From contig NZ_LJIZ01000016.1 of assembly GCF_001420605.1 (NCBI RefSeq), positions 62,001-126,000 of the forward strand: DNA of 64,000 nucleotides, in the 5' to 3' direction. This document shows positions 44,946 through 55,595 of the stretch, piece by piece; position 1 is the stretch's first letter, and the number at the start of each line of letters is the position of its first letter. Below the pieces are notes generated by a model. The model saw only the letters and a program-made list of their open reading frames with translations. It ran no database searches and was not told where the DNA came from. The DNA is from Bacillus sp. FJAT-25509. GTDB taxonomy: Bacteria > Bacillota > Bacilli > Bacillales > Bacillaceae_G. Made by a program: the position numbers and the translations under genes.

Positions 44946-45288
44946 TTATAATTTTAATAATATTTTTGGTGTTTTGACCCATAAACTTCCAAGCTCTTTC
45001 TAGAACAATCTCATTATATATAATTGGTGGAAAGACACTAACTGCCATTACATTATTTAATTCTTCGTCACCATTTTCCAACATATATTCTATGAATGTT
45101 ATTATTTCTTTTACTCTTTCCTGCTCCATATTATTCCATAATAAAAATAATAAATGTTTACTGATTACATCACTATAAAAAATATGAGGTAAGAAACACT
45201 CGTTAAATTCTACATGAACTTCAAATGCAGGTAAATATTCGGGAAAATTCTTTAAGAAAAGCTGAGTAATCTGATTTATATTTAACAT
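44929..45288 (-). CDS. presumed RHS 2 immunity protein, copy A
   Basis: 119 residues, acidic, no signal or membrane segment. It starts 9 bases after the RHS 2 stop with GAGGTGG upstream, the position of a cognate immunity gene. The sequence (INQITQLFLKNFPEYLPAFE and HLLFLLWNNME) is clearly related to the first half of the next gene. The function as immunity to the tip of RHS 2 is inferred from order, size and this duplication. Confidence 0.7.
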   Translation of the reverse strand: MLNINQITQLFLKNFPEYLPAFEVHVEFNECFLPHIFYSDVISKHLLFLLWNNMEQERVKEIITFIEYMLENGDEELNNVMAVSVFPPIIYNEIVLERAWKFMGQNTKNIIKIIIESGE

Positions 45289-45297
45289 ACTACCACC

Positions 45298-45648
45298 TCA
45301 ATATTTTCCATTTAATGCCTTTTTTAATTTAACATATAAATCATGAGCTATTTCAATTTCTTTTTTGGTAATATCCTTTTTCTTTAATGTTTTTGAAAGA
45401 CCAGTTAAAGTATCTTTAGCTTTTTTTATATGAGATTTCCCTCCTGTAATAATCCCCTTTCTAACTTCTAAACTTACTGCATCCATAAGACTACCATCGC
45501 CTACTTTACCGGGACGATATATATTGGTAATAATATTTTTTAACTTTTGTAATTTTACTTTTTTTAATAAATTTTTACCAATTTGTGAAACAGCTACTCC
45601 GCCCGCGCCTGCGCCAACGCCTTGTCCCATAACCTGTTCTTCTTTTTC
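45298..45648 (-). other. variable toxin tip of the second RHS protein
   Basis: The 116 codons after the core end DKNG. The tip begins with a Gly/Ala-rich hinge (GQGVGAGAGGVAV), then a basic domain with GDGSLMDAV and GGKSHIKKAKD, and ends LKKALNGKY. It shares no resemblance with the tips of the other two RHS cassettes. Confidence 0.6.
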
Positions 45649-48600
45649 ACCATTTTTATCAATTAATTGAATAGGGTTATTACTTACGTATATATATCCA
45701 TTTTGTGAAAGTAGTTCCTTTTCATCACCTGCTAAATGATCAATTGATAAAAATTCACCTGTTTTAGGTTGATAATACCTCGCCTTTAAGTAGTACATTT
45801 TTATTTCATTATCGTACATATATCCTGCATATCGGAATGGATTGTCAGCAGCTAACCCTTGTGATGAATTTTGTATCACATTGCCCCATGCATCATATGC
45901 ATAAGTTGCAACCACTTGATTATTATCATCTGTTAATGCAATAACATCTCCATGAGCATTATAATGGTAATAAAATAGTTGTCCTTGAGTTTTCATTGCA
46001 AGACGTTGACCGGTTGCTGAATAAACATAAGATCGTAAAACTAAACCTGTACCATCTGTTTCATATAAGATGTTAATACTATCTCCATCATAAAAATACT
46101 TTGTTATTACACTATCAACAGTTTTTTCAATACGACGCCCTTGCTCATCATATTTATATAATGTATACGGTGTACTTTCTCCGTTTTTCGTAATTGAAAT
46201 TAGTTGACCTAATGGATTCCACTCGTAACGATAATCTCCATCATCTGTACGATTACCATCATCATCATACTGAATTGGGTCATTACCAAATTCAACTAAT
46301 TGATTTTCCTTATTAAATTGGGAGTTTGTTTCAATTGTTACACCATCTTTGGCTACTTTTACATTTGTACGGTTACCAAAGCCGTCATAACTATAAATCT
46401 TTTTAGTTCCATCTGGAAGTTCTTCTGAAGTTAATTGATTTAAAGAATCATATGTGTAAACAACTGCTTGATTGTTTGGTAAATTTACTTTGGTACGATT
46501 ACCATTCTTATCGTACTCATATGATTCATCTAAAAGGATTGAACCATTAGCTGATTGAATTCGCTCTGTATCGATTAAATTTCGATCATTATATTGATAA
46601 GATGTACTCGAATTATTGCCTGCATTATAGGAGCGCAAGTTTCCAAGTTCATCATAACTAAATAAAAAGTTCTTGCCACTGTTTGAAACAATTGAATTTT
46701 GATTCATATTATTATACGAATAACTTGTTGTTTCAGACATTGGTCCTTGGTCAAAAGTTGTGCTTATTAGTTTATCTGAATCAGATGGATACAACCACGT
46801 TTGGACTGAGCTTGTCGTTCCTTGCGTTATGGTTTTTTTAGTAATACGGTTCTGAGTATCAATTACATCGTTTGTAGTTGTTCGATTTAATTGATTATTG
46901 ACAACTTTTGTTTGGTTTCCATTTCCATCGTACGAAAAATCATAATAGTTTATATGATTGTAAGCAATTGAAGTTAAACAATCTGAACCATCATAAGTAT
47001 TTGAAATCGTTGTACCACTTGGCAATGTTGATTCAATTAAACGACTATTATCATCGTATTTATTTGTTGTAATATCATTAAGAGGTCCAGTTGTTTTTAT
47101 TAAATTACCACTGTTATCATATTCATATTGAAATATTTGATTTCGATTATCTGCAGTACTATTAATAGTTTTACTTGTTTGTAAACCTGCTTTATATTTG
47201 TATTCGATAGTTGTATTATTCGCAGATGTGACTTTATCCAGTTGATTCGCATTATCATAATGGAATTGTTTCACATTTTGACTCGCATCTGTTACCTTTG
47301 TTTGATTTCCAAACGAATCATATTCAAATTTAGTTGAATAATTTGCTTGGTCAGTCGTTTGATTTAAGTAATTACCCTCAGTATCATAGATCGATATTAA
47401 TTTATTTTTTCCTTTTATAATTCGAATGCCATCAAACCATGCGGTACCTGTAAAGTTCCCTCCAAAAACAACAGACACATCAATTGTATTGATTGGTTTG
47501 GTTGTGGTTGCTGAGGTATCTGCATATGCTCGATTCCACTCTTTCGTTCCGTCTAAAAAGTTTGCAGTAATTGTTGCGTTTGTTCCATCTGTGTAATTAA
47601 TGACTGCTTTTAATGCATATTTAGTAGAATCTTTCGTGCCATCAATTGGAATAACAACATTTGTTGCTTTAGACAATCCCGTTAAAGTTAGATCAATTGG
47701 TTGATCATCTGGTTTTTGTCCAATTAAAACCGTTTGTTTATACTCATTTGTAGGAGCTGTTGAACTTGAACGAACGATTTTTAATGAATTTGATGAATCA
47801 AACTGTTCAGTTGAATCAACGGTACCACCACTACCTGTCCAAGATGTAAGTGAGTTTTCAAACCCTCCATTTTCAATTGGATTAAAGTTAGATTGAAACT
47901 CTGCCTTTTCTAATTGAACAGAATCAAACCACACGTCACCTTTACCATCAATAGAGTTATGATCTACCTCTAGTTTAACTTGAACTTTCGTTGTGCCAGC
48001 TGGCGTTTTAAAAGAAAAAGGTCTATTAATCCAATCTTGTTTTCCAGAAACATTAATTGTTCCGATTGTAGTTCCAATGCTTGTACCACTAGCATTAAAA
48101 AACTGGAATCGATAGATGGCGTTCACTTTTGATAAATCTGACTTAATATCTGAACTTAAAGTATAATTCGTATTTTCTTTGATGTTTGAAATCGTTTGGT
48201 ACAGGTATAGATATCCGAATGAATTTGATGTTGATTGTGGAGAAAATTTGATTGATTTATTTCCACTAATGCCGTTCTTCCCGATCGAATCAATACTAAT
48301 TGTACCAGTATCATTTACAGGGGTGACAATTTTAGTCCAACCTATCAAACCATTTTGAAAACTACCATTTGTTAATAAATTTGTTGCTGCACTTAAACTA
48401 TTACTAGTCTCGATTGCATTCCCATAGTTATCATATTTAGTATAGGATGCAATTGCATTTGTAATATCATTATCCGATACAGCATTTACTCCATCATAAA
48501 CTGTCGTTGATTCTTTTGACTCTGTATCTGTATAAGAAGTTTGATTATTTAAATTGTCATAATCAAAATCTTCAGTACCATAGTGAGATGTAGCTGTAGC

Positions 48601-51600
48601 CGTATTACCGTTGGAATCATATGAATAGGATTCAGTTGGCGATTTTCCAACGTCGTTTCGATCAACGTCGTTTGGATCATATGATTCTTTTAATCTATTA
48701 CCTTCGTAATTATAAACTATCGTTGTATTTTTCCCACCAACATCTTCTTTTATTTTAGTCGGATTGGCATCTGCATTGTACCAATACTGATTGATTTTAT
48801 CATTTGGGAATTGAACTTTTACAAAATTTCCATCTGAATCAGAATCATAAGTTAGTTGATAGATTTTATCCATTGGATCAGTTATGGAAGTTACTTGATC
48901 ATCTTGATATACGATATTAATTGTTGGCGTAGTCGTAGAAATTACTGGTAATGATACTTTAGTCATTTTATTTTCAGAATCATATTCGTATTGAGTTATT
49001 TCATTATTTGGATCGGTTACTTTTGACAGCAACATACCACTATACTCATAATTGATTGTACGGCTCGAAAATAAACTTAACTGATTGATATGTCCTTCAA
49101 CATTATATTGAATATCTACCACTTTTCGATTTGACGCATCAGATATTGATGTCAATTGATTATTAGTGTAATTTAATGTTGTTTTAAGATGATTTCCATC
49201 TTCTATACTTTTAATATGACCAGTCGTCTTATCGAAAGTCTTTGTTATTTGACTATTATCTTTAAGTGTAAGTTCTGAGCCATTATCTGTTAATGTTAAA
49301 TCAACGCCTGTTGGTGGTTGATATACTCCTTTTGAATCTTTTTCAAATGTTAAAAGTGTGCCATCTTCATCTACATAATGAGCATCATTATTTATTAATG
49401 TAATCGATTCATCTAAGTTACTATGCCAGCCTACTCCAAATAATCCATTGATTGTTGACTGACTATTATAAGTTCGTTCAATTGTGATGCCTGGTCCTTT
49501 TCCACCTAATGAAAAATCATTTTCACTTCTGATATAGTTACCAGTTGCAGTATTAACACTACCACCAGGTACATCGACATATGACCAGTAGTCTTGCATA
49601 CCGAGGAATGGTACTGCTTCACCAATGACTGTTCTAAAGTAAGTTGAGGAATAAACAGTTTCACCTTGGCTATTATACGCACTTATCCTAAAGTAATAGT
49701 ATGGACTAGTTGCATAGGTTGTCCCATTTTTCGCATATAGTTTTGATGGTTCGAGAGGTAATTCTTCTCCACCATAATTGGAATCATCTGGATTAGTCGG
49801 ATGATGTAGATTTTTCCTACCATCATTATCAATTTCCGATTGACTCGGCCAAATTCCTTTATTTTGTGTGGTCCAATTATCTACATCCCCTACATCATAG
49901 GATTCATAGTCTTTTCCATTGTAAACCCATACTTTATAACCTGTTGCTCCCGAAATCTTATCCCAACTCAAGTTTACGTATCCTGAGTTACTTTGACTTA
50001 AATTTGTATAAGCTCGTCCTGTTGGAGGACTAGGTACAGGGATTAGCGGAATGTATGAATAAGATGCTGCAGGTTGCACCGTCTCACCGTTAGCATTATA
50101 TGGAACAATTTTTAATACATAATATCTTGGTTTATAATTTGGATTCGCCTTTTGATAGACTATAGACGGATCTATTGCTAGTTCATCACCCGATTTTGTG
50201 TTATCTAAATGTAAATCATAACTTTCTGTCGGTTTTGGCCAATACTTTTTATCTTTCGTTGTCCATGATGTCACATTGCCTATATCTAATGATTCGAATG
50301 CTTTTCCGTTATACATTAAGAACTTGTAACCAGTTGCACCTGTCACAGGCTTCCAACTTAAATCAATATATCCGTTTGTTCCTCTAGTAAAACTATTAAC
50401 AGAGGTCATTTCTGCAAATTTCAGATTTGGTATCGTCGGTTTAAAAGGTAGGTCAGATTGCGTACTTTCACCTAATGGATAGATAGCTTTTATTCGAAAC
50501 CAATAATTTGTATTTGTAGGGTATTTATTTCCATTCTTTTTATATAAGGCTGATGGATCATTTGGTAGTTCCACTCCACCACTTGTCCCATCATGTAATG
50601 TAAAAACTCCACTTGCGATTTCTGATGGCGATGGCCAAATTTTCTTCCCTTTCGTGCTCCAACTTGTTACATTTCCAACAGAAAACTCATCATAATCATT
50701 CCCATTGAAAATTAACACTTTATAACCAGTCGCACCTGGAACTGCATCCCAATTTAAATCAACGTATCCTGAATTGGTACTATCACCATATGAATAGGCA
50801 TATCCAGTTGGTGAATCAGGTGTAGGAATAGTATAGTTAACGGATATGTATGGATTGTTATCAGAATTTGAAGTTGAAATTATTTTTTTCCAATAAGATG
50901 ATCCATTTCCGTTTTCATGTAATTTAAGACCATAATTAGTTAAAGAACCACTTAGCCAACTTTTTACTGTATTTGTAATATCGAAGTTGGCCCACTGACC
51001 CTCTCCTACAGTAGTAGTTGCTATATTTGTAGAACTTGGTTTCGTATCCCAAGTTACAGATGAGTTAGACCATGTTCCTGTAATACGATCTAACCAAATA
51101 CCGTTTGCACTGGAAGAGGCACTATGTTTTACGTATGCATTAAAGGAAGCATTAGTAATCGTTAAACCAGTTAAATTTGCTGGTAAACCTTGGTTTAAAA
51201 AGGCATAACATGTACCTGTGGTAGCATCATAATTACCAATTTTTAAGATATATGCACCTAACCCAGCGTCCCATTTTGATGATGTACCCGAATAGTTTGT
51301 TGTTGGATAAGCACTCATTACAAAAGTATCTGATGAATCCGTTACAGAAGTTGTAGGATCAATAAATACTGGGAACACTCGATTAGGACTTGCTAACCAA
51401 TCTGGATCAGCATTTAACGTTAATTTATATCCACCATCTATTTCTTCGATATCGTAGCTCACTTTATCAGATGTAACTGCTTCTCCGGAACCTTCATTAA
51501 TATTCGAATCCGACATAAATGGTTTCGGCAATTCAAAAATCTTCTTATCATCGTCATCTTTCATTTGAATATTGCCATCTTCATCAATCGTCGCTTTTAA

Positions 51601-52245
51601 GTCAGTTTGAATATTAAAAGTAAAAATATGATAACCATCGTATTGGTGTAAAACTAAATCTTCTTTTGTATTTTGATTAAAGGTGTAGTTTTGTAAATCA
51701 ATTTGAGGAAAAACACTTTCATGAACAATTTTGTTCGTATTCTCAACAAACTTGGCATCAACATCACTTGCGTTTAATGTTGTTTTATCTTCTCCCGCAG
51801 CCTGTAATATAGACAATGACAAAGAATGCCCTTTATATGAAAAATTAGCGTATTTGCCATTTGACATTGTTTTAAGGAATTCAGTATCAATCGCAGTATT
51901 TTCTGTTGTTATAATATTTGTAGTTGTATTATCTTTTACTAAATCCGGAGAAATTTCTTCGAAGTTTGTTTCTCCTGGTTCTTTCATATTTACAGGTTCA
52001 AAGTAGACTTTTTCAGTGTATTTACCGTCGCCATTATAGAATGTCTTGGTATTAGCCGTACGCTCATCAATTAATTCTCCGACTTTTGGTTCAGTATCTT
52101 CAACTGAGTTTGTTTGAACTATTGTCTCATCAACTTTTTTCGTACTAGTTAATTCTTCAGCAAATGCTTTTAATTGAATTGAACTAATAACTAAAACTGT
52201 TAACACAATCCTAACAAAGAAAAGCCTTAGTGTATGTTTCTTCAT
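45298..52245 (-). CDS. giant secreted RHS/YD-repeat toxin (WapA-like), second copy with a different tip
   Basis: About 2315 residues from the ATG at 52245 (AAGAGGATGG is 8 bases upstream; an in-frame TTG eight codons earlier is less likely). It has the same order as RHS 1: signal peptide (about 1-28), WapA-like N-terminal domain, DNRLRE domain, three fibronectin-like repeats, DUF6531-type block (VNTATGNYIRSENDFSLGG), YD repeats, two carbohydrate-binding-like modules, and the RHS core ending NPIQLIDKNG. N-terminal identity to RHS 1 is very high by eye over the first 900 residues. The tip (last 116 residues) has a Gly/Ala hinge, then YRPGKVGDGSLMDAVSLEV and GGKSHIKKAKDTL, a type I have seen recurrently at RHS and WapA ends in Bacillus. 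Its activity is unknown. Two immunity-like genes follow. Confidence 0.92.
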   Translation of the reverse strand: MKKHTLRLFFVRIVLTVLVISSIQLKAFAEELTSTKKVDETIVQTNSVEDTEPKVGELIDERTANTKTFYNGDGKYTEKVYFEPVNMKEPGETNFEEISPDLVKDNTTTNIITTENTAIDTEFLKTMSNGKYANFSYKGHSLSLSILQAAGEDKTTLNASDVDAKFVENTNKIVHESVFPQIDLQNYTFNQNTKEDLVLHQYDGYHIFTFNIQTDLKATIDEDGNIQMKDDDDKKIFELPKPFMSDSNINEGSGEAVTSDKVSYDIEEIDGGYKLTLNADPDWLASPNRVFPVFIDPTTSVTDSSDTFVMSAYPTTNYSGTSSKWDAGLGAYILKIGNYDATTGTCYAFLNQGLPANLTGLTITNASFNAYVKHSASSSANGIWLDRITGTWSNSSVTWDTKPSSTNIATTTVGEGQWANFDITNTVKSWLSGSLTNYGLKLHENGNGSSYWKKIISTSNSDNNPYISVNYTIPTPDSPTGYAYSYGDSTNSGYVDLNWDAVPGATGYKVLIFNGNDYDEFSVGNVTSWSTKGKKIWPSPSEIASGVFTLHDGTSGGVELPNDPSALYKKNGNKYPTNTNYWFRIKAIYPLGESTQSDLPFKPTIPNLKFAEMTSVNSFTRGTNGYIDLSWKPVTGATGYKFLMYNGKAFESLDIGNVTSWTTKDKKYWPKPTESYDLHLDNTKSGDELAIDPSIVYQKANPNYKPRYYVLKIVPYNANGETVQPAASYSYIPLIPVPSPPTGRAYTNLSQSNSGYVNLSWDKISGATGYKVWVYNGKDYESYDVGDVDNWTTQNKGIWPSQSEIDNDGRKNLHHPTNPDDSNYGGEELPLEPSKLYAKNGTTYATSPYYYFRISAYNSQGETVYSSTYFRTVIGEAVPFLGMQDYWSYVDVPGGSVNTATGNYIRSENDFSLGGKGPGITIERTYNSQSTINGLFGVGWHSNLDESITLINNDAHYVDEDGTLLTFEKDSKGVYQPPTGVDLTLTDNGSELTLKDNSQITKTFDKTTGHIKSIEDGNHLKTTLNYTNNQLTSISDASNRKVVDIQYNVEGHINQLSLFSSRTINYEYSGMLLSKVTDPNNEITQYEYDSENKMTKVSLPVISTTTPTINIVYQDDQVTSITDPMDKIYQLTYDSDSDGNFVKVQFPNDKINQYWYNADANPTKIKEDVGGKNTTIVYNYEGNRLKESYDPNDVDRNDVGKSPTESYSYDSNGNTATATSHYGTEDFDYDNLNNQTSYTDTESKESTTVYDGVNAVSDNDITNAIASYTKYDNYGNAIETSNSLSAATNLLTNGSFQNGLIGWTKIVTPVNDTGTISIDSIGKNGISGNKSIKFSPQSTSNSFGYLYLYQTISNIKENTNYTLSSDIKSDLSKVNAIYRFQFFNASGTSIGTTIGTINVSGKQDWINRPFSFKTPAGTTKVQVKLEVDHNSIDGKGDVWFDSVQLEKAEFQSNFNPIENGGFENSLTSWTGSGGTVDSTEQFDSSNSLKIVRSSSTAPTNEYKQTVLIGQKPDDQPIDLTLTGLSKATNVVIPIDGTKDSTKYALKAVINYTDGTNATITANFLDGTKEWNRAYADTSATTTKPINTIDVSVVFGGNFTGTAWFDGIRIIKGKNKLISIYDTEGNYLNQTTDQANYSTKFEYDSFGNQTKVTDASQNVKQFHYDNANQLDKVTSANNTTIEYKYKAGLQTSKTINSTADNRNQIFQYEYDNSGNLIKTTGPLNDITTNKYDDNSRLIESTLPSGTTISNTYDGSDCLTSIAYNHINYYDFSYDGNGNQTKVVNNQLNRTTTNDVIDTQNRITKKTITQGTTSSVQTWLYPSDSDKLISTTFDQGPMSETTSYSYNNMNQNSIVSNSGKNFLFSYDELGNLRSYNAGNNSSTSYQYNDRNLIDTERIQSANGSILLDESYEYDKNGNRTKVNLPNNQAVVYTYDSLNQLTSEELPDGTKKIYSYDGFGNRTNVKVAKDGVTIETNSQFNKENQLVEFGNDPIQYDDDGNRTDDGDYRYEWNPLGQLISITKNGESTPYTLYKYDEQGRRIEKTVDSVITKYFYDGDSINILYETDGTGLVLRSYVYSATGQRLAMKTQGQLFYYHYNAHGDVIALTDDNNQVVATYAYDAWGNVIQNSSQGLAADNPFRYAGYMYDNEIKMYYLKARYYQPKTGEFLSIDHLAGDEKELLSQNGYIYVSNNPIQLIDKNGEKEEQVMGQGVGAGAGGVAVSQIGKNLLKKVKLQKLKNIITNIYRPGKVGDGSLMDAVSLEVRKGIITGGKSHIKKAKDTLTGLSKTLKKKDITKKEIEIAHDLYVKLKKALNGKY

Positions 52246-52996
52246 GTGTATAGCCATCCTCTTATTCAATTTTGATATGTTCTAGATAGATATTGAACAA
52301 TTTTTTCTGAATTCCATATTCCTTTCGTAATATTTTGAAAACAAATAAAATTATAAATTCGTTACATTTTTATTACAATGTTTTTACTGAATATTATAAA
52401 TTTTTAATACTATATCCAACTAATCAACTATAAATTTATTAGTCTTTAAACAACGCAATATTACTAATTATTCATTTTTTTAATATTAAAAGATCCGAGT
52501 TATTCTCTCATTATTATCATTATTTCTAATCAATAAAAAAGCTTGTAGTCAAGTGGAATTACCCTCTTTGTCTATCAAACTAAAGGTCACTTATAATTGA
52601 TCTGCATATATTAAATACAACTCAATATGGGGTAGCGTCAGAGAAATGCGGATTTACAACGTTAAGACACTTTTTTGGAAATAAAACTCTGATTTATCTA
52701 TGCAAAGTAAAAGAATCCGGTTTTATTTTGCCTTCTTATTTTAAAACTTTTCGATTTCTAAATACTGTCATCTCAAACTAATGCAACCCGTTAGCACAAC
52801 AACGGAGTAATATACTGGAGTTTGACCACTATGACATAAACACTATAAAATAAAAACATACTAAATTGAAGGTTTTTGTTTGTTAAACTTATGTTTAGAG
52901 CTGGGTGTGTAACGCTTTCTTAATGACTTCGTGCATAAAGAAAGTGCCATTTATAGGATAAAAAATAAAGTATATAAAAAGAACAGGGGACTATAA
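52246..52996. other. long AT-rich interval upstream of RHS 2
   Basis: Contains the RHS 2 promoter region on its left. On the plus strand at about 52578-52788 there is a remnant open frame reading CGFTTLRHFFGNKTL, similar to the HLRHTF box of tyrosine integrases. No intact gene. Confidence 0.45.
52578..52788 (+). pseudogene. possible remnant of a tyrosine integrase C-terminus
   Basis: About 70 codons are open and end in TAA. The segment KCGFTTLRHFFGNKTL resembles the catalytic HxLRH(T)F box of phage-type integrases, but no other motif or start was found. It would fit an integration scar beside the RHS locus. Confidence 0.3.
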
Positions 52997-53530
52997 ATGG
53001 ATATCATAATTCGACCAGAACTCAATACAGAATATAATACAACTGAAGAAATTATTAAAAATGCCTTTTTGAATGAAGAATATAGCGATAAGAGAGAACA
53101 TTTACTTGTAAATAGGATTAGAAAATCAGATGCATTCATTCCTGAACTTTCATTAGTCGCATTAAGTCAAGGTAATAAGGTTATAGGTCATATTCTTCTA
53201 TCTAAAATAAAAATTGTAGATGGTGATAACGCAGTCGATTCTTTGGCACTTGCTCCAGTTTCTGTAACTCCTGAGTATCAGAAAAAAGGAATCGGAAGAC
53301 AGTTAATTCACGTTGCCTTAAAAAACGCAAAAGACCTTGGTTATAGTTCAGTAATTGTTTTAGGACATAAAGATTATTATCCTAAGTTTGGTTTTAAACC
53401 AGCTAGCTTATGGAATATTCAAGCCCCATTTGAAGTGCCTGATGAGGTATTTATGGCTCTAGAATTAACACATAATTCTCTTGAAAAAGTGCAAGGTGTC
53501 GTTCATTATTCAAAAGCTTTTTTAGAGTAA
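52997..53530 (+). CDS. GNAT-family N-acetyltransferase
   Basis: 177 residues. The acetyl-CoA loop is VTPEYQKKGIGRQLIHVAL (motif A, RxxGxG/A-like), preceded by ALAPVSV, and followed by VLGHKDYYPKFGFKP (motif B), a pattern found in the YhbS-like group. The N-terminus carries the usual IRPELNTEYNTTEEII. ACAGGGGA lies 8 bases before the ATG. Substrate unknown (small molecule or protein amine). Monocistronic, next to the RHS 2 promoter side. Confidence 0.85.
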   Translation: MDIIIRPELNTEYNTTEEIIKNAFLNEEYSDKREHLLVNRIRKSDAFIPELSLVALSQGNKVIGHILLSKIKIVDGDNAVDSLALAPVSVTPEYQKKGIGRQLIHVALKNAKDLGYSSVIVLGHKDYYPKFGFKPASLWNIQAPFEVPDEVFMALELTHNSLEKVQGVVHYSKAFLE

Positions 53531-53882
53531 AAGCTTTTGAATGATTAGATTTTAATTAAAAAGAGGTTGTCCGAAAATTGTTTTATAACATTTTCTATTT
53601 CGAATTAAGAAATACGTTCTTTTTTTGTTTTACTTGCATTCCGGAGGTTTTTGAAAAAATTCCAGGAATGTTGTTAATCTAAAACTTACTTTTAATTCAT
53701 TTTTTTTAAAATCCTCCTTACTCCTTTAAAGTGATTTTTAATGGAGTAATGGAAGATATAGCATCTGTCTAAAATCGCTTAGTTCCCCTTTAATTAAAAC
53801 TACCCGTTAGCCAGCCATGAATCAAAAATTCACATAGAGAATGAAAGTATTCACGTTCTTTCACAGTAGTTCAACAACATTT
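53531..53882. other. intergenic interval without recognisable gene
   Basis: AT-rich, with a short GTTGTCCGAAAATTG-containing segment and several T-runs. I see no ORF, RNA gene or clear terminator. Confidence 0.4.
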
Positions 53883-54596
53883 TCACTTTCTATATTCTAC
53901 TTTTAGTTGATGATTTTCGTCATAATGAGAAGCAGGATGGTATGGAATAGAAGGAATCTCAGAAATATTATGCAAACGTTTTTTATATTCCTCTAAGTAA
54001 CGTTTTCTTTCTTCTTCATTATGTGAAGGCGTCCATGCAATGAATGGTTCAACAGGTTCTAAACCGGAAAAATAAAGCATGCCATGATTAATATGATAAA
54101 GTATCTTCTCATGCATATCCCCGTCCATTCCGTATGGCGTATAAGCATGTTTAGGAGAACCAGTTGTAGTAGACAACATCGCTTTTCTACCTTTAAGTCT
54201 ACCCGTATCATATCTTTCATCTCTTGAATAAATAAATCCAGAAGCTAATACTCTATCAAACCACCCTTTCAAAATGGCAGGAACAGAATACCACCATAGT
54301 GGGAATTGGAAAATAACAAAGTCTGCCCAAAGAAGTTTTTCTTGTTCTTCTTGAATATCAGCCGAAAAATTGTTTGTCTTAGTTGCATGTTTTTGTTCTA
54401 CTGCATATTTTAAAAACTCTTTATTTTCTCTCTGGATAAAGTCTTCAGCATCAGCAACAGCTTTGAAGTTCATAGCATATAAATCTGATACTTTGACTTG
54501 ATGACCTAAAGAAGTTAATTCTGAAAACGCCAGATCCTTTAATGCTCCATTAAAAGACTTCGGTTCTGGGTGTGCGTAGATAATTAAAATATTCAT
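53883..54596 (-). CDS. flavodoxin-fold NAD(P)H oxidoreductase (quinone reductase / KefF-like)
   Basis: 237 residues of the Flavodoxin_2 family. The FMN phosphate loop is AHPEPKSFNGAL, and FQFPLWWYSVPAILKGWFDR is the characteristic FMN-binding and dimer element. It continues with STTTGSPKHAYTPYG. The family reduces quinones, nitro- or azo-compounds with NAD(P)H in the cytosol. The start overlaps the stop of the EamA gene by 4 bases (ATGA), so both are one operon, and a LysR gene is divergent. A detoxification role is therefore likely. Confidence 0.9.
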   Translation of the reverse strand: MNILIIYAHPEPKSFNGALKDLAFSELTSLGHQVKVSDLYAMNFKAVADAEDFIQRENKEFLKYAVEQKHATKTNNFSADIQEEQEKLLWADFVIFQFPLWWYSVPAILKGWFDRVLASGFIYSRDERYDTGRLKGRKAMLSTTTGSPKHAYTPYGMDGDMHEKILYHINHGMLYFSGLEPVEPFIAWTPSHNEEERKRYLEEYKKRLHNISEIPSIPYHPASHYDENHQLKVEYRK

Positions 54597-55477
54597 TGCT
54601 TTATCTCCTTCAATACAGTTTGTTTTTTAAATGACGTATTTGCCATTAATACACCAGCCAGAATCAGCAAGGCACCTAAGTATCCTTGTCCCCCCATGTT
54701 TTCATTTAGAAAGATAAATGCAAATATTGCTGAAAAAACTGGTTCAAGAGAAAATAAAAATCCTGTACTTTCAGGTGTAGTATACTTTTGAGCAATTGGC
54801 TGCATCACAAAACCATAAGCAGAGCAAATAATGGCTAAACCAAGTATTGCGGACCACTGTATTACTCCGTTGGGTAATACAAGTACAGGCGTTTCTAATA
54901 TGAAATTTCCTATGAGGGAAAAAAGAAATGCAAAGCCAAGCTGAAAAATTCCTAATTGAAATGCATCCACTTTTTGAACAAAATAGTTTGTAACTATTAT
55001 GTGTATCCCATAAAGTAAAGCAGCTAACAAACATAAAATAGAACCCAATGAAAATGTAAAATCATCTTTAATAGTAAGTAGTGCTAAACCGATAGAAACA
55101 GTTATTACACCATAAATTACCTCTTTCCGTGGTAATTTTCTTGTAATTAGTGTTTGTAAAACAGGCACTAAAATTACAGTTGTGCTTGTTAAAAAACCTG
55201 CTGAAGAAGCAGATGTCGATTTCATTCCATACATAAGTGAAATGAAAATCCCGCATAATAATAATCCAACTATTGCGCTGTAGCCTAATAGTTTAGTATT
55301 TACACTTATTAATTTTTTATTAAATATGATAATCATAATCAGAAATGCAATCCCGAATCGTAAGGCTACTACTGTGAAGGGAGAAACTGTATCTGCAAGA
55401 AGTTTCATAAAAATATAAGATGTCCCCCAACCTATAGAGACTGTAGCCATTAGTAAATTAGCTTGTTTTTGTGTCAT
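54593..55477 (-). CDS. EamA/DMT-family permease
   Basis: 294 residues from the ATG at 55477 (GGAAAGGA about 10 bases upstream; a longer frame begins at 55525 without a site). Ten hydrophobic helices in two EamA repeats: SIGWGTSYIFMKLLADTVSP in the first, and STGFLFSLEPVFSAIFAFIF with the closing GALLILAGVLMA in the second. DMT-superfamily exporters move amino acids, metabolites or drugs. Operon with the oxidoreductase, likely controlled by the divergent LysR protein. Confidence 0.9.
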   Translation of the reverse strand: MTQKQANLLMATVSIGWGTSYIFMKLLADTVSPFTVVALRFGIAFLIMIIIFNKKLISVNTKLLGYSAIVGLLLCGIFISLMYGMKSTSASSAGFLTSTTVILVPVLQTLITRKLPRKEVIYGVITVSIGLALLTIKDDFTFSLGSILCLLAALLYGIHIIVTNYFVQKVDAFQLGIFQLGFAFLFSLIGNFILETPVLVLPNGVIQWSAILGLAIICSAYGFVMQPIAQKYTTPESTGFLFSLEPVFSAIFAFIFLNENMGGQGYLGALLILAGVLMANTSFKKQTVLKEIKQ

Positions 55478-55565
55478 TTGTTTTTTATCCTTTCCTGTTT
55501 TAGTGGTAGAGCTATATGTTATCATTCAAATTTGCATTAGTTAAACGAATGTTTATAATGAAACT

Positions 55566-55580
55566 ATTAGTAATTCTAAT
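55566..55580. promoter_or_regulatory. palindrome resembling a LysR T-N11-A box
   Basis: ATTAG-TAATT-CTAAT lies 15 bases before the LysR start and within the divergent promoter region. The palindrome and position fit a LysR binding site. Confidence 0.4.
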
Positions 55581-55595
55581 ACAAGGAGCAATTTA

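Noticed and set aside
36075..52245. Possible repeat arrays within the RHS genes
   Set aside because: They are diverged YD repeats and domain repeats at protein level, not DNA repeats.
53560..53640. Insertion-sequence end near GTTGTCCGAAAATTG
   Set aside because: No inverted partner, target duplication or transposase was found in the interval.
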